A DNA stretch of 45,936 bases, taken from positions 1 to 45,936 of the forward strand of contig CAZYGI010000027.1 of assembly GCA_964647255.1 (NCBI GenBank), in the 5' to 3' direction. This DNA is from CAWJEL01 sp964647255. GTDB lineage: Bacteria; Chloroflexota; Anaerolineae; CG2-30-64-16. Below the pieces are notes generated by a model. It ran no database searches and was not told the DNA's origin. It saw only the letters and a program-made list of their open reading frames with translations. Position numbers and translations under genes: made by a program. Shown piece after piece: positions 17,323 to 27,000 of this stretch (positions within the stretch are counted from its first letter, which is position 1; every line of letters begins with the position of its first letter).

Positions 17323-18321
17323 ATGTCTCGCCATTCCCTACATCTCGCGGCCGGTCTGTGGGCGCTGCTTTGCTGTGTGGGTATCCTGCTGGTGCTGGCA
17401 AGCCCGCCGTCGAACGGCGCTTCGATCGCCATGTCACCGTCACCGACCTCGGCGCCGACGGCCATTGGCGGCTACGTCTTCATTGACTCGAACCGCGATG
17501 GCAAATGGAACCCGATCCGGGAACCGGTCACGCTGGCCGGGGTGACGGTGAGCGGCGGCGGGTTGAGCGCGACCAGCGCGGCGAACGGCTACTACAAGCT
17601 CAGCCCCTTGACGCCCTACAAAATGTATTTCGTGCAGGTGACTCCGCCGCCCGGCTACCTCTCCACCCTATCGGGGCAGTGGGTGACGTTGGTCAGCAGC
17701 CAGCCTGTGAACCGGATCAACTTCGGTATGATCCAGGCGGATACGCCGACCGCAACGCCGACCGCCACCGCTTCAAGCACGCCCACTGCCACTGCCTCGA
17801 CGACCCCCACCGAAACGCCGACCCCCTCGGCCACGCCGACCGAAACGCTGACGCCGACCCTGACTCCATCGGCGACGCCCATCCTGTGCCCCCAGCCGAC
17901 GCCGGAGCCGCTGTGGGTGGATCCCGTGATCTCGCCCACGGAACTGTTGGCGCAGACCCTCATCGTGCGCATCGGCAACGGGGATGCGGTCACGGTGACG
18001 GCCGAGTCGGGCGTGTTCACCAGCACGGGCAGTTTCAGCGCGTACGGCAATCCGGCGGCGGTGGAGCTGCGGCTGCTGCCGGACACCATCCATCACCTCA
18101 GCGTGGCGGCGCACGTGCGGCGGGTGATCCAGTGGGGCGGCTGCGTCTACGGCGACTACACCTTGAACACCGATCGTGACCGTAACGGTGCGCCGTTGGC
18201 GATCCAGCAGATCGGGGCGACCGACACGCCGACGCCGACCGCGACGCCCAGCCCGACGCGAACGCTCACGCCGGCAGTGACGCCGCCGATGCGGCGCTAC
18301 CTGCCCCTGATGTGGCGGTGA
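17323..18321 (+). CDS. Secreted SdrD/Cna-B-like protein with Thr-Pro linker
   Basis: A 332-residue exported protein of unknown role. An N-terminal signal peptide (about 1-30, hydrophobic LWALLCCVGILLVLAS) precedes a SdrD-B-like beta-sandwich (about 48-130: GGYVFIDSNRDGKWNP, a calcium-binding-like DSNRDG loop, then VTPPPGYLSTLS). A Thr-Pro-rich linker (about 133-185) leads to a second beta-rich domain (about 195-290) and another Thr-Pro stretch. The C-terminus ends PPMRRYLPLMWR, resembling the YLPL-type tails I recall on many Chloroflexota secreted proteins. The ATG at 17323 has AAAGGAG 8 nt upstream. A terminator follows, so it is monocistronic. Confidence 0.75.
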   Translation: MSRHSLHLAAGLWALLCCVGILLVLASPPSNGASIAMSPSPTSAPTAIGGYVFIDSNRDGKWNPIREPVTLAGVTVSGGGLSATSAANGYYKLSPLTPYKMYFVQVTPPPGYLSTLSGQWVTLVSSQPVNRINFGMIQADTPTATPTATASSTPTATASTTPTETPTPSATPTETLTPTLTPSATPILCPQPTPEPLWVDPVISPTELLAQTLIVRIGNGDAVTVTAESGVFTSTGSFSAYGNPAAVELRLLPDTIHHLSVAAHVRRVIQWGGCVYGDYTLNTDRDRNGAPLAIQQIGATDTPTPTATPSPTRTLTPAVTPPMRRYLPLMWR

Positions 18322-18359
18322 AGTGGCTGGCAGAGCATGCAGATGAATCCGGGCGGGCG

Positions 18360-18398
18360 CAACGCGGCATTGGAGGATGCTCACGCCGCGTTGTTTTT
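18360..18398 (+). terminator. Terminator after the SdrD-like gene
   Basis: A perfect 9-bp stem (18360-18368 with 18385-18393) with a 16-nt loop is followed by TTTTT at 18394-18398. It lies 38 bases after the stop. Confidence 0.8.
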
Positions 18399-18412
18399 GT
18401 GTCAGCCATGAG

Positions 18413-18441
18413 TTGGCGGGCGCTTGCGGGTATGCTATACT
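18413..18441 (+). promoter_or_regulatory. Promoter of the Trm112-like gene
   Basis: TTGGCG (18413-18418), 17-bp spacer ending in TGC, then TATACT (18436-18441). Extended -10 type like the rpsB and M23 promoters. The leader of about 57 nt includes heptamer repeats (18467-18494). Confidence 0.8.
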
Positions 18442-18466
18442 CGCCCGCGAAAAATCGGGAGCCTGG

Positions 18467-18494
18467 ACGAGCTTCCAGCTTCCAGCATCCAACG
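18467..18494. repeat. Heptamer repeat in the Trm112-like gene leader
   Basis: Four 7-bp units: GACGAGC, TTCCAGC, TTCCAGC, ATCCAAC. A reverse-complementary pair, GAAGCTG twice, occurs in frame inside a glycosyltransferase gene at 29942-29955. Confidence 0.5.
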
Positions 18495-18504
18495 AGGTGA
18501 ATCC

Positions 18505-18750
18505 ATGATTCCCCAGGATTTGTTAGCGATTCTGCGCTGTCCGCACTGCGTCACCGGTGCGACCCGCCGCCCGACCCAGAACCCAGGCCGCGTGGAACTG
18601 GTGCAAGACGCCTGGCTCGTCTGCCAGGAGCCGGGCTGTGACCGGAAGTACCCCGTGGTGGAGGAGATCCCCGACATGCGGATCGAGACAGGGGACAGAT
18701 GGGTCGCCACGGCAGTTCAGGATTTGCCTGTTCCTCCGCCGGCGTTGTGA
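18505..18750 (+). CDS. Trm112-like zinc-ribbon protein
   Basis: An 81-residue protein of the Trm112/UPF0434 type. It begins MIPQDLLAILRCPHC, and a second pair, CQEPGC, follows at about residues 40-45, giving a four-cysteine zinc ribbon; YPVVEEIPDM is the usual family continuation. In eukaryotes and archaea Trm112 activates methyltransferases; bacterial members are less well defined. The ATG at 18505 has GAGGTGA 5 nt upstream. It has its own promoter and faces the rnz gene tail to tail, with 78 bp between their stops. Confidence 0.8.
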   Translation: MIPQDLLAILRCPHCVTGATRRPTQNPGRVELVQDAWLVCQEPGCDRKYPVVEEIPDMRIETGDRWVATAVQDLPVPPPAL

Positions 18751-18828
18751 TGAGGAGAAATCGGGAGACAAAGAGGATCTGCAGCGGGCATCGTTGCGCG
18801 CCGCCACCGTGTCGCCGTATTTCCTTGT

Positions 18829-19815
18829 CTACTTCTTTCCTTCTGACCTCGTTACCGTGTCACTCGCGTCCCGCTCGCGCACATCCACGCGCTCCAGCGG
18901 TTTGCCCTTCACGAGCCGGAATAGATCGAAATCCCGCGCCACGGATGTGTTAGGGAAGATCGGCGCGGCCTCATCCAGGATTTGCTTGCCGTTGTAGCGC
19001 CGCGAGATGTGGTGCAACACGAGGTGTTTGGCGCCCGCCTCCCGGGCCAGCCACGCGGCCTGGCTCGCGGTGAGGTGCCCGAATGCGGCCGCGACGTCAC
19101 GCTCTTCTTCGGTGTACGTCGCCTCGATCGCCAGCAGGTCGGCGTCGGCCGCTTCGCTCACCAGGTTGTCCACCCGGCCCGCGTCGCCGATGAAGACCAG
19201 CCGCAGCCCCTTGACCTCGTCGCCCAACACATCCTCCGGGCAAACCACCCGGCCGTCGGGCAGCGTCACCGCCTTGCCGTTCACCAGGTCGCGGCGGATC
19301 GGCCCCGCGGGGACGCCAAGCGTCTCGGCGCGCTCCGGCAGGAACGGGCGCCGAGGCTTTTCCTCGAAGCGGTAGCCGAACGCCTCGGTTCGCCGGTGCT
19401 CCACCGGGAAGGTGCGCAGACAGAACAGCTCGTCCTCCTGCAGCACGCCGGGTGAGATCGCGCGGTAGCCGATGCGGACGTTTGCCTCTCCCGCGCCGAA
19501 GACCACGCGCATCAGCTCGCGCACGCGGCCCAGCGCGGCCGCGCCGCCCCAGATCTCCAGCTCCTCGATGGCTTCCCAACGGCCGAAGGTGGACGCCAGC
19601 CCGCCCAGCCCCAGGATGTGATCCAGATGGCCGTGGGTCAGCAGAATGCGCTCCAGCCGCTTGAAGCCGAGGCCGCTGCGGAGGATCTGGCGCTGCGTGC
19701 CTTCGCCGCAGTCAATCAGAAAACGGTACTCGCGGTGCATCACCAGCGCAGCCGAAAGCCCGCGCTGCACCGATGGCGCGCTCGCCGATGTGCCGAGGAA
19801 AATCAGTTCAAACAC
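18829..19815 (-). CDS. rnz: Ribonuclease Z (MBL-fold tRNA 3' endonuclease)
   Basis: It cleaves tRNA precursors 3' of the discriminator base. The 328-residue protein opens with FELIFLGTSASAPSVQRGLSA, and carries the metal-binding HxHxDH (THGHLDHILGL, about 63-73), a central FIGDAGR loop (metal-bridging Asp) and a C-terminal LVLHHISRRY block. The GTG at 19815 is used because homology begins there and AAGGA lies 8 nt before; the frame extends upstream into heptamer repeats. The Phe/Arg-rich exosite resembles short-form bacterial RNase Z. Convergent with the Trm112-like gene. Confidence 0.93.
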   Translation of the reverse strand: MFELIFLGTSASAPSVQRGLSAALVMHREYRFLIDCGEGTQRQILRSGLGFKRLERILLTHGHLDHILGLGGLASTFGRWEAIEELEIWGGAAALGRVRELMRVVFGAGEANVRIGYRAISPGVLQEDELFCLRTFPVEHRRTEAFGYRFEEKPRRPFLPERAETLGVPAGPIRRDLVNGKAVTLPDGRVVCPEDVLGDEVKGLRLVFIGDAGRVDNLVSEAADADLLAIEATYTEEERDVAAAFGHLTASQAAWLAREAGAKHLVLHHISRRYNGKQILDEAAPIFPNTSVARDFDLFRLVKGKPLERVDVRERDASDTVTRSEGKK

Positions 19816-19830
19816 GCGTAGGTCCTTGAT

Positions 19831-19858
19831 GATGGACGGCAGACGATGGACGACGGGC
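19831..19858. repeat. Heptamer repeat upstream of rnz
   Basis: Four 7-bp units: GATGGAC, GGCAGAC, GATGGAC, GACGGGC, directly upstream of the rnz start region. Confidence 0.55.
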
Positions 19859-19890
19859 ATGTGCAACATGCGATGTGCACGGCCCGGCGG

Positions 19891-20352
19891 CTATGGTCTG
19901 GGGTCTGTGGTCCGTCGCCTCAACAACTGGATTCCGGCGCCAAACCACATTGCGCCGAAGAGAAACCCGATGCCGCCGAGCAGCACCGAAAGGAGCTCGG
20001 AGTTGCGCGCCAGCACCGCGGCGACGACCGCGGCGGCTGCCATGATCAAGGTGCCGATCATCAGCGCGTCCATCCCCGGTCGGAAGAAGATCGCGCGCAG
20101 CCTGGGCAGGCCGAACGCGACCGCGCACGCGGCGCCGGCTACAGCAACGAGCTGGCACAGCAGGGGGAGCGCATTTCCCAACTTGATCACCCGCTCGATG
20201 CCGAAGTAGAGCGGGCCCAGGCCGATCAGCCCGCCCCAGAGCACGGGCAGCGGCCGCCGACCGCGCAGCCCTGCGCCGAGCGCGGCGCCGCCCCACAGGT
20301 TAAACACGGCGAGCACCGTGAAGATCAGGAGTGTGTCAAGCGAGTTGTACAT
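19891..20352 (-). CDS. Small multi-pass membrane protein, unknown function
   Basis: A 153-residue protein with four or five hydrophobic segments (LLIFTVLAVFNLWGG, VLWGGLIGLGPLYFG, LCQLVAVAGAACAVAFGL, IGTLIMAAAAVVAAVLA, SVLLGGIGFLFGAMWFGAGIQ). I do not recognise a family. The ATG at 20352 is chosen because upstream codons are those of the VTT gene read in another frame. It lies 20 bp after the VTT gene and is probably cotranscribed. Its last residues (TTDPRP) and stop are encoded by a heptamer array at 19894-19914. Confidence 0.65.
   Translation of the reverse strand: MYNSLDTLLIFTVLAVFNLWGGAALGAGLRGRRPLPVLWGGLIGLGPLYFGIERVIKLGNALPLLCQLVAVAGAACAVAFGLPRLRAIFFRPGMDALMIGTLIMAAAAVVAAVLARNSELLSVLLGGIGFLFGAMWFGAGIQLLRRRTTDPRP
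19894..19914. repeat. Heptamer repeat at the 3' end of the small membrane protein gene
   Basis: Three 7-bp units TGGTCTG, GGGTCTG, TGGTCCG. They encode the final residues of the gene at 19891-20352. Confidence 0.55.
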
Positions 20353-20372
20353 TTGACGGAACCGGCCTCCGG

Positions 20373-20978
20373 TCACCTTGCCAGCCAGCGCTCGATGCCT
20401 GGCCCGAGCACCCGGAATGCCCCCATCCCCGCCAGCGCGACGGTCGTCGCCTTGATCACATTGCCCGCCCAACACGCGGCGAAAAACTTCGCCAGCGGGA
20501 TGCGCAACGCCCCGGAGACGATACCGACAGCGTCGAACAAGGGATTGGGGATCATCGCCAGCACAAACACGACCCAAAGCCCGTACCGCTTCATCCAGCC
20601 GACCACGCGTTGATAGCCCCCGTGCCCGCCGACTAAGGTGCGGCCGCTGTAGCCGGCCAGATAGCCGACGAGCTCGCCCACCGCCCCTCCGGTGCCGACT
20701 GCCAGGCCCACCAGCAGCGGGTTGAACGCGCTGCCGGTCATGAACGCCAGCGCCAGCCCGGGAATGGGCAAGAAGACGCTGGCGCTCGACAGCGCATTGA
20801 CCAGGAAGAGCCCCAGGTAGCCGTACTTGCTCAGATGGGCGATCTGCTGCCGGAAGTAGTAGAGCAACGCGGACAACACGATCGCCAGGAGGATCATTGT
20901 CGCGCTGAGCAAGATCTGCCGGGCGCGGGACAAAGGACGAACGCCGATGGGAGAAGGCTCCTGGATGGATGCATCCAT
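20373..20978 (-). CDS. VTT (SNARE-associated/DedA-like) membrane protein
   Basis: A 201-residue inner-membrane protein of the VTT superfamily, whose DedA branch includes lipid-carrier and phospholipid flippases. A cytoplasmic N-terminus precedes a first helix (about 25-42), then LPIPGLALAFMTGSAFNPL, GGAVGELVGYLAGYSGR and the characteristic RYGLWVVFVLAMIPNPLFDAVGIVSGAL re-entrant region; the conserved glycines, the Arg and the Pro are present. The ATG at 20978 has GGAGGG 9 nt before; the longer frame (to 21053) runs through heptamer repeats and is less likely coding. A role in recycling the undecaprenyl carrier used by the wall and glycan genes is conceivable but not shown. Confidence 0.82.
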   Translation of the reverse strand: MDASIQEPSPIGVRPLSRARQILLSATMILLAIVLSALLYYFRQQIAHLSKYGYLGLFLVNALSSASVFLPIPGLALAFMTGSAFNPLLVGLAVGTGGAVGELVGYLAGYSGRTLVGGHGGYQRVVGWMKRYGLWVVFVLAMIPNPLFDAVGIVSGALRIPLAKFFAACWAGNVIKATTVALAGMGAFRVLGPGIERWLAR

Positions 20979-20993
20979 CTGGTCTGGCCCTCC

Positions 20994-21021
20994 GCTCGTC
21001 CTTCGTCCTTCGTCGCTTGTC
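20994..21021. repeat. Heptamer repeat upstream of the VTT gene
   Basis: Four 7-bp units: GCTCGTC, CTTCGTC, CTTCGTC, GCTTGTC, in the 76-bp gap between the cyclophilin and VTT genes. Confidence 0.6.
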
Positions 21022-21054
21022 GTTACCGCGCTTTTCTGGTCTTCCTGGAACAAC

Positions 21055-21537
<483 letters not shown>

Positions 21538-21553
21538 ATTGGCTCCGCTTAGA

Positions 21554-22918
21554 TTACTTCTCGGTGATGGTGATCTTGGTGATGACGTCGGCGTCCGTCA
21601 GCTTGGCGACGACGTCCATGCCCTCCACGACCTTGCCGAAGCTGTTGAAATAGCCGGGATTCTGAGGCACGACGATCCGCCAGATCAGGAACTGGCTGCC
21701 GCTGGCGACCGGCGAGCCGGCGGAATCGGCAACGGCCCACGTGCTGACCGTGCCGGTCACGATTTCGCTCGCCACGGCGGTGTCTTCCAACGCCAGGGTG
21801 TAGCCGGCATCGCTGTCGGGCTGTTTGTTGGGTGAACCGCTCACCAGGTAGCTCGCCGGATCATTGTAGGCCACAGGCATGCCATCGAAGTAGCCCAGGT
21901 TGGCCAGCAGTACGAAGTTGTTGACGGTGATTGGGGCGAGCTTGGCATCCAGTTCGACGACGATCTTGCCCTGGCCGGTCTCGATGGTCGCCTGGTAGGT
22001 CTTGGTCGAGTCCAGCGTCGCGCCCGGTGCGGTATTGTAGAGCTTTGAACGCTCGGCGATCGGGATGGCAGCCAGGGGCCGGCCTTCCTGGGAGGTCGGC
22101 GCATACGGCGTCGGCGTGATGGTCGGGGTTGCGGTCGGCTCTGGGGTCGGGCTCGGCGCCGGGGTCGGCATCCGCGAGGTGGTCGCCTCGCTGATCTCGA
22201 TGCGTTGGATCTTATCGCCCGCCGCGATCTTCTCAGCCACATCCATGCCCTCGATCACGTTGCCGAAGACGGTGTAAGCCCCATCCAGAAACGAGGTTTG
22301 ATCCAGCGTGATGTAGAACTGGCTGCCGCTGGAGCGCCGGTCGGGGTTGACCTGGTCGCTGGTGCGCGCCCACGCGAGGGCGCCCTTGTTGTGGAAGTGA
22401 GTAATCTCAGCCGGGATGGTGTAGCCTGAGTCGCCGCTGCCGTCGCCGACCGGATCACCGCCCTGGATCACGAAGCCCGGCTCGACCCGGTGGAAGGTCA
22501 GGCCGTCATAGAAGCCGTTTTCCGCCAGGGTGACGAAGTTATTCAGGCTTTGCGGGGTGTCCTGGTAGAGCTCCGCGACGATGTTGCCCTTGTCGGTGAT
22601 GATTGTGGCAAGGTAGATGGTGTTCGGCTTGACATACGTGGCGGCCGGGCCGCTGAAACGTTGGTTGCGGTCTGCCGCTGTCAGCTTAGCCAGCGCGCGG
22701 CTGCCATCCGGTGCGGGCACGACGGGCCGGGCGTCCGGGGTGGCTGTGGCGTCGGCTGCGGTCGCAGCCGAGGTTTCCGCGGGCTGGGCAGCCGTTGGCG
22801 CGACGGTCGCGACCGCCGCGGTTGCGGGCGCTGTGGCCGGCGCAGGCGGGACGCAGGCGGCCATTAGCAGGATCGCCAGCGCCAAAACGGACAGGACGAG
22901 AAAGGTGAGCTTGTTCAA
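21554..22918 (-). CDS. Lipoprotein with two cyclophilin domains, the second degenerate
   Basis: A 454-residue exported lipoprotein: signal helix then the lipobox LLMAAC (Cys22), an Ala/Thr-rich spacer, cyclophilin domain 1 (about 115-265) and, after a Thr-Pro linker (about 270-295), domain 2 (about 315-454). Domain 1 keeps FHRVEPGFVIQGGDP, SGSQFYIT and SFLDGAYTVFG. In domain 2 the FHR motif reads VAYNDPASY and QGGDP reads VSGSP, so the catalytic Arg and Gln are gone; it may bind rather than catalyse. The start is TTG at 22918: AAAGGAG lies 6 bases upstream and the signal peptide begins there. Surface folding of exported Thr/Pro-rich proteins is a plausible role. Confidence 0.88.
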   Translation of the reverse strand: MNKLTFLVLSVLALAILLMAACVPPAPATAPATAAVATVAPTAAQPAETSAATAADATATPDARPVVPAPDGSRALAKLTAADRNQRFSGPAATYVKPNTIYLATIITDKGNIVAELYQDTPQSLNNFVTLAENGFYDGLTFHRVEPGFVIQGGDPVGDGSGDSGYTIPAEITHFHNKGALAWARTSDQVNPDRRSSGSQFYITLDQTSFLDGAYTVFGNVIEGMDVAEKIAAGDKIQRIEISEATTSRMPTPAPSPTPEPTATPTITPTPYAPTSQEGRPLAAIPIAERSKLYNTAPGATLDSTKTYQATIETGQGKIVVELDAKLAPITVNNFVLLANLGYFDGMPVAYNDPASYLVSGSPNKQPDSDAGYTLALEDTAVASEIVTGTVSTWAVADSAGSPVASGSQFLIWRIVVPQNPGYFNSFGKVVEGMDVVAKLTDADVITKITITEK

Positions 22919-23002
22919 GTGAAACTCCTTTGTAAAGTGAGTGACCAGTAACGAGATGTTAGTATCGGGAAAAAGCGGCTGCAAGACAGCGGCACGGCTT
23001 AC

Positions 23003-23037
23003 GATTTCTCGTTACTCGTTACTTGTTACGTGTGATT
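23003..23037. repeat. Heptamer array at the 3' end of the WecA-like gene
   Basis: Five 7-bp units: GATTTCT, CGTTACT, CGTTACT, TGTTACG, TGTGATT. The stop of the WecA-like gene (23019-23021) and its last residues (ITRNK) are inside. An inverted copy, CAGTAACGAG, lies at about 22945-22954. Confidence 0.6.
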
Positions 23038-24047
23038 AGCGGCTTGATCTGTTCGGCATAGAGTCTCTCCAGCCGCCAGATGCCGTACACGGCTGCGATC
23101 AGCACCATCGCGCCGACCGCATAGCCTTCGATGACCTTCGCCTGCGTGACGAAGGTTGCCAACACCCCGCCGAGGCCTCCGAGCAGATAGCAGATCAACA
23201 CGGCCTCGCGTGGGCTGCCGGTCAGCCGGGCCAAGCGATGGCTCAAGTGATCCTTGCCCGGGGTGGTGAGCGGGTTGAGCCCCCGGCGCAGCCGCGAGAT
23301 AATCACCAGCGTGGTGTCGAAGAGCGGCACGGCCAGCACCAGCACCGGCACCATCCAGGTGACGAACGGCGAATTCTCCGGGAAGCGGAGTTTGATCGCG
23401 ACCGCCGCCAGGGTGAAGCCCAGGAAGAGGCTGCCTGTGTCGCCCATGAAGATGCTGGCGGGGTTGAGATTGTAGAACAGGAAGCCGGCGCACGCGCCCA
23501 CCAGCGCCGCAGCCAGCGCACCCACCAGATATTGCCCGCTCATCGCGGCGAAGAGCAGGAAGAAGATGGCTGCAATCGCAGTGATGCCGGCGCTGGACCC
23601 ATCCATGTTGTCGAGCAGATTCATGGCGTTGGTGATCAGCACGACCCAAACCATCGTGGCGATCACATTCAGCCAGGGCCACGGCAGCAGGCTGATCCGC
23701 ACATCGGTGAATGCCAGCACGCCCGCGGCCAGGAATTGGCCGCCGAGCTTGACCCAGGGGCTCAAGCCTTTGCGGTCGTCCCACAGGCCGAGGAACGACA
23801 TCAGCGTGGCGCCGAGCGCAATGCCGGCCACCTGGTTGACGTAAAACCGATCTCCGAACAGCAAAAGGGCGAGGATCACCGCCAGGAAGATGGCCGCGCC
23901 GCCGAGCAGGGGTGTGGGCATCGTGTGCTGTTTGCGCGCGCTGGGCTTGTCCACCATGCCGACGCGCGGCGCGACGCGGCGCATCAGTGGGGTGGCGCCG
24001 ACCGCCAGGACCAGCGCCGCGAACAGGATCAAGGCATATTTGGTCAT
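23019..24047 (-). CDS. Undecaprenyl-phosphate sugar-1-phosphate transferase (WecA/TagO/MraY superfamily)
   Basis: A 342-residue polytopic membrane enzyme that would place the first sugar phosphate from a UDP-amino sugar onto undecaprenyl phosphate. Conserved blocks: PTPLLGGAAIF, GLWDDRKGLSPW (Mg-binding Asp pair), ITNAMNLLDNMDGSSAG, FMGDTGSLFLG, and TTPGKDHLSHRL. The HLSHRL-type loop and the absence of a muropeptide-type C-terminus favour the WecA/TagO branch rather than MraY. Its ATG overlaps the stop of the Wzy-TPR gene (ATGA, 24044-24047), so it is translated coupled as the last gene of the glycan operon. The C-terminal residues come from a heptamer array. Confidence 0.92.
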   Translation of the reverse strand: MTKYALILFAALVLAVGATPLMRRVAPRVGMVDKPSARKQHTMPTPLLGGAAIFLAVILALLLFGDRFYVNQVAGIALGATLMSFLGLWDDRKGLSPWVKLGGQFLAAGVLAFTDVRISLLPWPWLNVIATMVWVVLITNAMNLLDNMDGSSAGITAIAAIFFLLFAAMSGQYLVGALAAALVGACAGFLFYNLNPASIFMGDTGSLFLGFTLAAVAIKLRFPENSPFVTWMVPVLVLAVPLFDTTLVIISRLRRGLNPLTTPGKDHLSHRLARLTGSPREAVLICYLLGGLGGVLATFVTQAKVIEGYAVGAMVLIAAVYGIWRLERLYAEQIKPLITRNK

Positions 24048-27000
24048 GGCTTTAGCTTCTGCTGCAGGTCCTGGATCAGCGCTTCGGTCGTCGGCTTTTC
24101 GGCATCGGTTGCGTAGCCCTGGGCATGCTCCGCCGCGTCCAACGCCTCGCTGAACTTGCCCGTGTCCCGCAGCACCAACGCCAGATTGCGATAGCTCAGA
24201 TAGAGCTGAGATTCGTACGTAGCGAGACGGCTGCGCAGCGCATCGCGCTGGCTCGCGGCCGAGGCTGCCAGCTTGTCGTAACCGCCGGCTTGCTGGGCCT
24301 GGGCGTCCAACTGCGCGAGCTGCGTCTGAAGCGGCGCTGCCGCCGACGTCGCCTTCGTGATGATCTGGTTGAAGGCGTCAATCGAGCTTTGCGCGTCGCC
24401 GCTCTGGGCCGCGAAAACGCCGATGGCGCTCAAGGTGCTGAGATCGCCCGGCGCCAGCTTGTTTGCCTGCCGGTAGGCGGCCAGCGCGCCCGTCGTATCG
24501 CCCTGCGCCGCCAGGATGTCACCCTGGATCAGATAGGTCGCCGGAAAACGCTGATCCAACATCAGCGAGCGCGAGATGCTCTCCTGCGCGCCGGCCAGGT
24601 CATCCTGGATGTACTGCACGTTTGCCAGCTCATTCCAGAGCCCGGCGTTGTTGGGGCTGAGCGCGGTTGCCTGTTTGTAGTACGTCACCGATTGCTGCAA
24701 GCGGGCCGTATCCACCGTGTTCGGCTTCGTCTTCAGGATCTCACGCAGGCGCTGGTTGGTGGCACTGTCACCGGCGCTCAGGGCGTTGGCGAATGCCCAG
24801 GCGCGGTCGAGGCGGGCCAGGTTGGCGGAGTGATCGGTGTTGAGCGGGTTGAGCCGCTGCGCAGCGGTGAGCGCGGCGTGGGAAGCCCGGAACGCATCTT
24901 CGTAGTCGCCGGCGCGCGCCCCGCGGTCGGCGATGCCCAATAGATCCGCGGTGGCGACGTTGTTGAGATCGGCGGGCAAGATTGCGTTGCCCGCAGGCAG
25001 GAGCTCGGTAAGCTGGAGCAACGCGCGGCCGAGGAAGAGGTAGTAGTAGTCTTCCTGCGGTTCGAGCCTGGCTGCCTCGCCGTAGAGGATCACCGCGCCT
25101 TCCCACTGGTTGGCGCTTTCGTACGACAGCCCATGTTTGTAGTAGGTGTCAGCTTGCACCGTCTGGATATTGACGTTGATGATCGCCAGCACGGCTAGGG
25201 CCGCGGCGGCGACGCCTGCACCCAGCGAGAGCGCCGGCATGCGTCCGAAGAAGCGCGCCGGCCGCGGCCGCCGGTCGGTCAGCGCCAACGCGGCCGCAAG
25301 ACCAAGCATCAGCACGAGCAAGAGGATGTCAAAGACCACGATATGGCCGGCCATAAAGCGGAAGACGGCCAGGCCGGTCAGGTCGGTGCGCGTCATGCGG
25401 CCGGCCTCGATCAGCCCGTACACCAGCCACGTGCCGATCACGGCCGCGAAGTAGAGCCCTGCGGCCGGCAGCCACCGTCGCCCGCGCGTGGCTTCCGCCA
25501 CGACCAGCAGCCCGCCGACCAGCCAGGTGAAGAGCAGCATCACCAGCAGCCCCGGCGAGTCAATGGCCGCGGCGCCGGCGCCGCCCGAGCGCGTCGTGAA
25601 CGCATCCCAGAAGAAAGCGCCCGCGGTCTTGGCGCCGGTGGGCACGCCGTAGGGGATGAAATCCCAGGTGAGCGTCAGCGCGATCACCGCGCCGACCAGG
25701 ATGTAGGGGAGCACGGCAAGCCAGGGCGCGAGCGCGCGCTGCCGCGCCGCCGTCTGTCCACGCGCCGCCTGCGCGGCCGGTTGACTCCGCCCATCCGGCC
25801 GGGCGCCCTTGGCCGTCTTCGGCTGGGATGTCGTCGTCTGCGGCCGTGCGGTCTGCCGGTTTGAGGGCGCGACCCTGGCTGGGGTGCTCTGCGACCGGGC
25901 CGGCTGGGCCGCTGGCTTGATCGCAGGCGTCTCAGCCTTGACCTCAGTCTCAGCCTTAGCCTCAGACTCCCCCTCCGTCCAACCCATCCCCACGGCCACC
26001 AGCATCCCGGCCAGCACCCAGAAGTGTGTCAGGGTTGCGGCGATGGCGATGCCGAGGTGGATCTCCATGAAGTGCGCCACGATCGCAGCAAAGAGCGCCA
26101 CGATGAGAAGCTGGCGCCGGCCGCCGCGGACGACGTGAGCATCCGGCGCAGCTTCGATGTCGCTGCGGCGGCTCAGCAGCAGGTCGGCGCTAACATAGAC
26201 GATCATGCCCAGGAGCAGCCCGGCGGGCAGGCCGATGCCCGCCAGCCGCAGGCTGTGATCGAAGATCAGTGGGACGATCACGCCCAACATCCCGCCCGCC
26301 GCGAGCAGCGCCACGAAGAGATTGCGCCGCCCTCGTCCCCGCATCAAGCCGAGCCAGCGGAGCGCGTAGTAAAATACGCTGGCGTAGAGGAAGATTTGCG
26401 CCGCAAACTGAAATAGGCCGCCGCGCACCAACGTGTCGAAGGTTTCATTGTGCGAGCGATCCGGCGAAGCGTTGCGCGCCTCGTAGTGCGCCAGGTCGGG
26501 CGGGTAAAAGCGGTTGTAGGCGACCCACATGGACTCCGGGCCGTAGCCGATCAGCGGCCGGATCGCGTTCAGCGAGTCGGCCTGGCCGTCGGGCCACTGG
26601 ATCGGTGCGTGGGGCTTCAGCATCATGTCCACCACGCCCTCCCAAATCAGGGCGCGCACCGCGTTGGTGCCCTCGGTCGTGCTGAAGAGGGTACACAGGC
26701 GGCTGACGTACCGCGTTTTGCAGACGCCCTTGAGCGGCGTTTGTGGGAGATTGAGCGTGACCAGCAGCACGCCGGTCAGGAGAATCACGCCGATCAGCGC
26801 GAGCCAGACCCCCCGGACGTGTCGGCCAAACCAGCGCAGGAGGTCGGGCGCGCCGGTCCGGCCGGCCGCCCAGCGCGCCAGCAGGAGCAGCCCCAACATC
26901 ACGAAGACGTACAACCCTGCGGCCAGTCCGATCCAGGGGCCGCGGCTTTGGGTGAAGACGATGGCGATGAGTTGGACCGGGAGGACGAACAAATAGGCGC

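Noticed and set aside
17773..18492. A minus-strand gene opposite the secreted Thr-Pro protein
   Set aside because: Shadow of the Thr-Pro repeats; no domain, no ribosome binding site.
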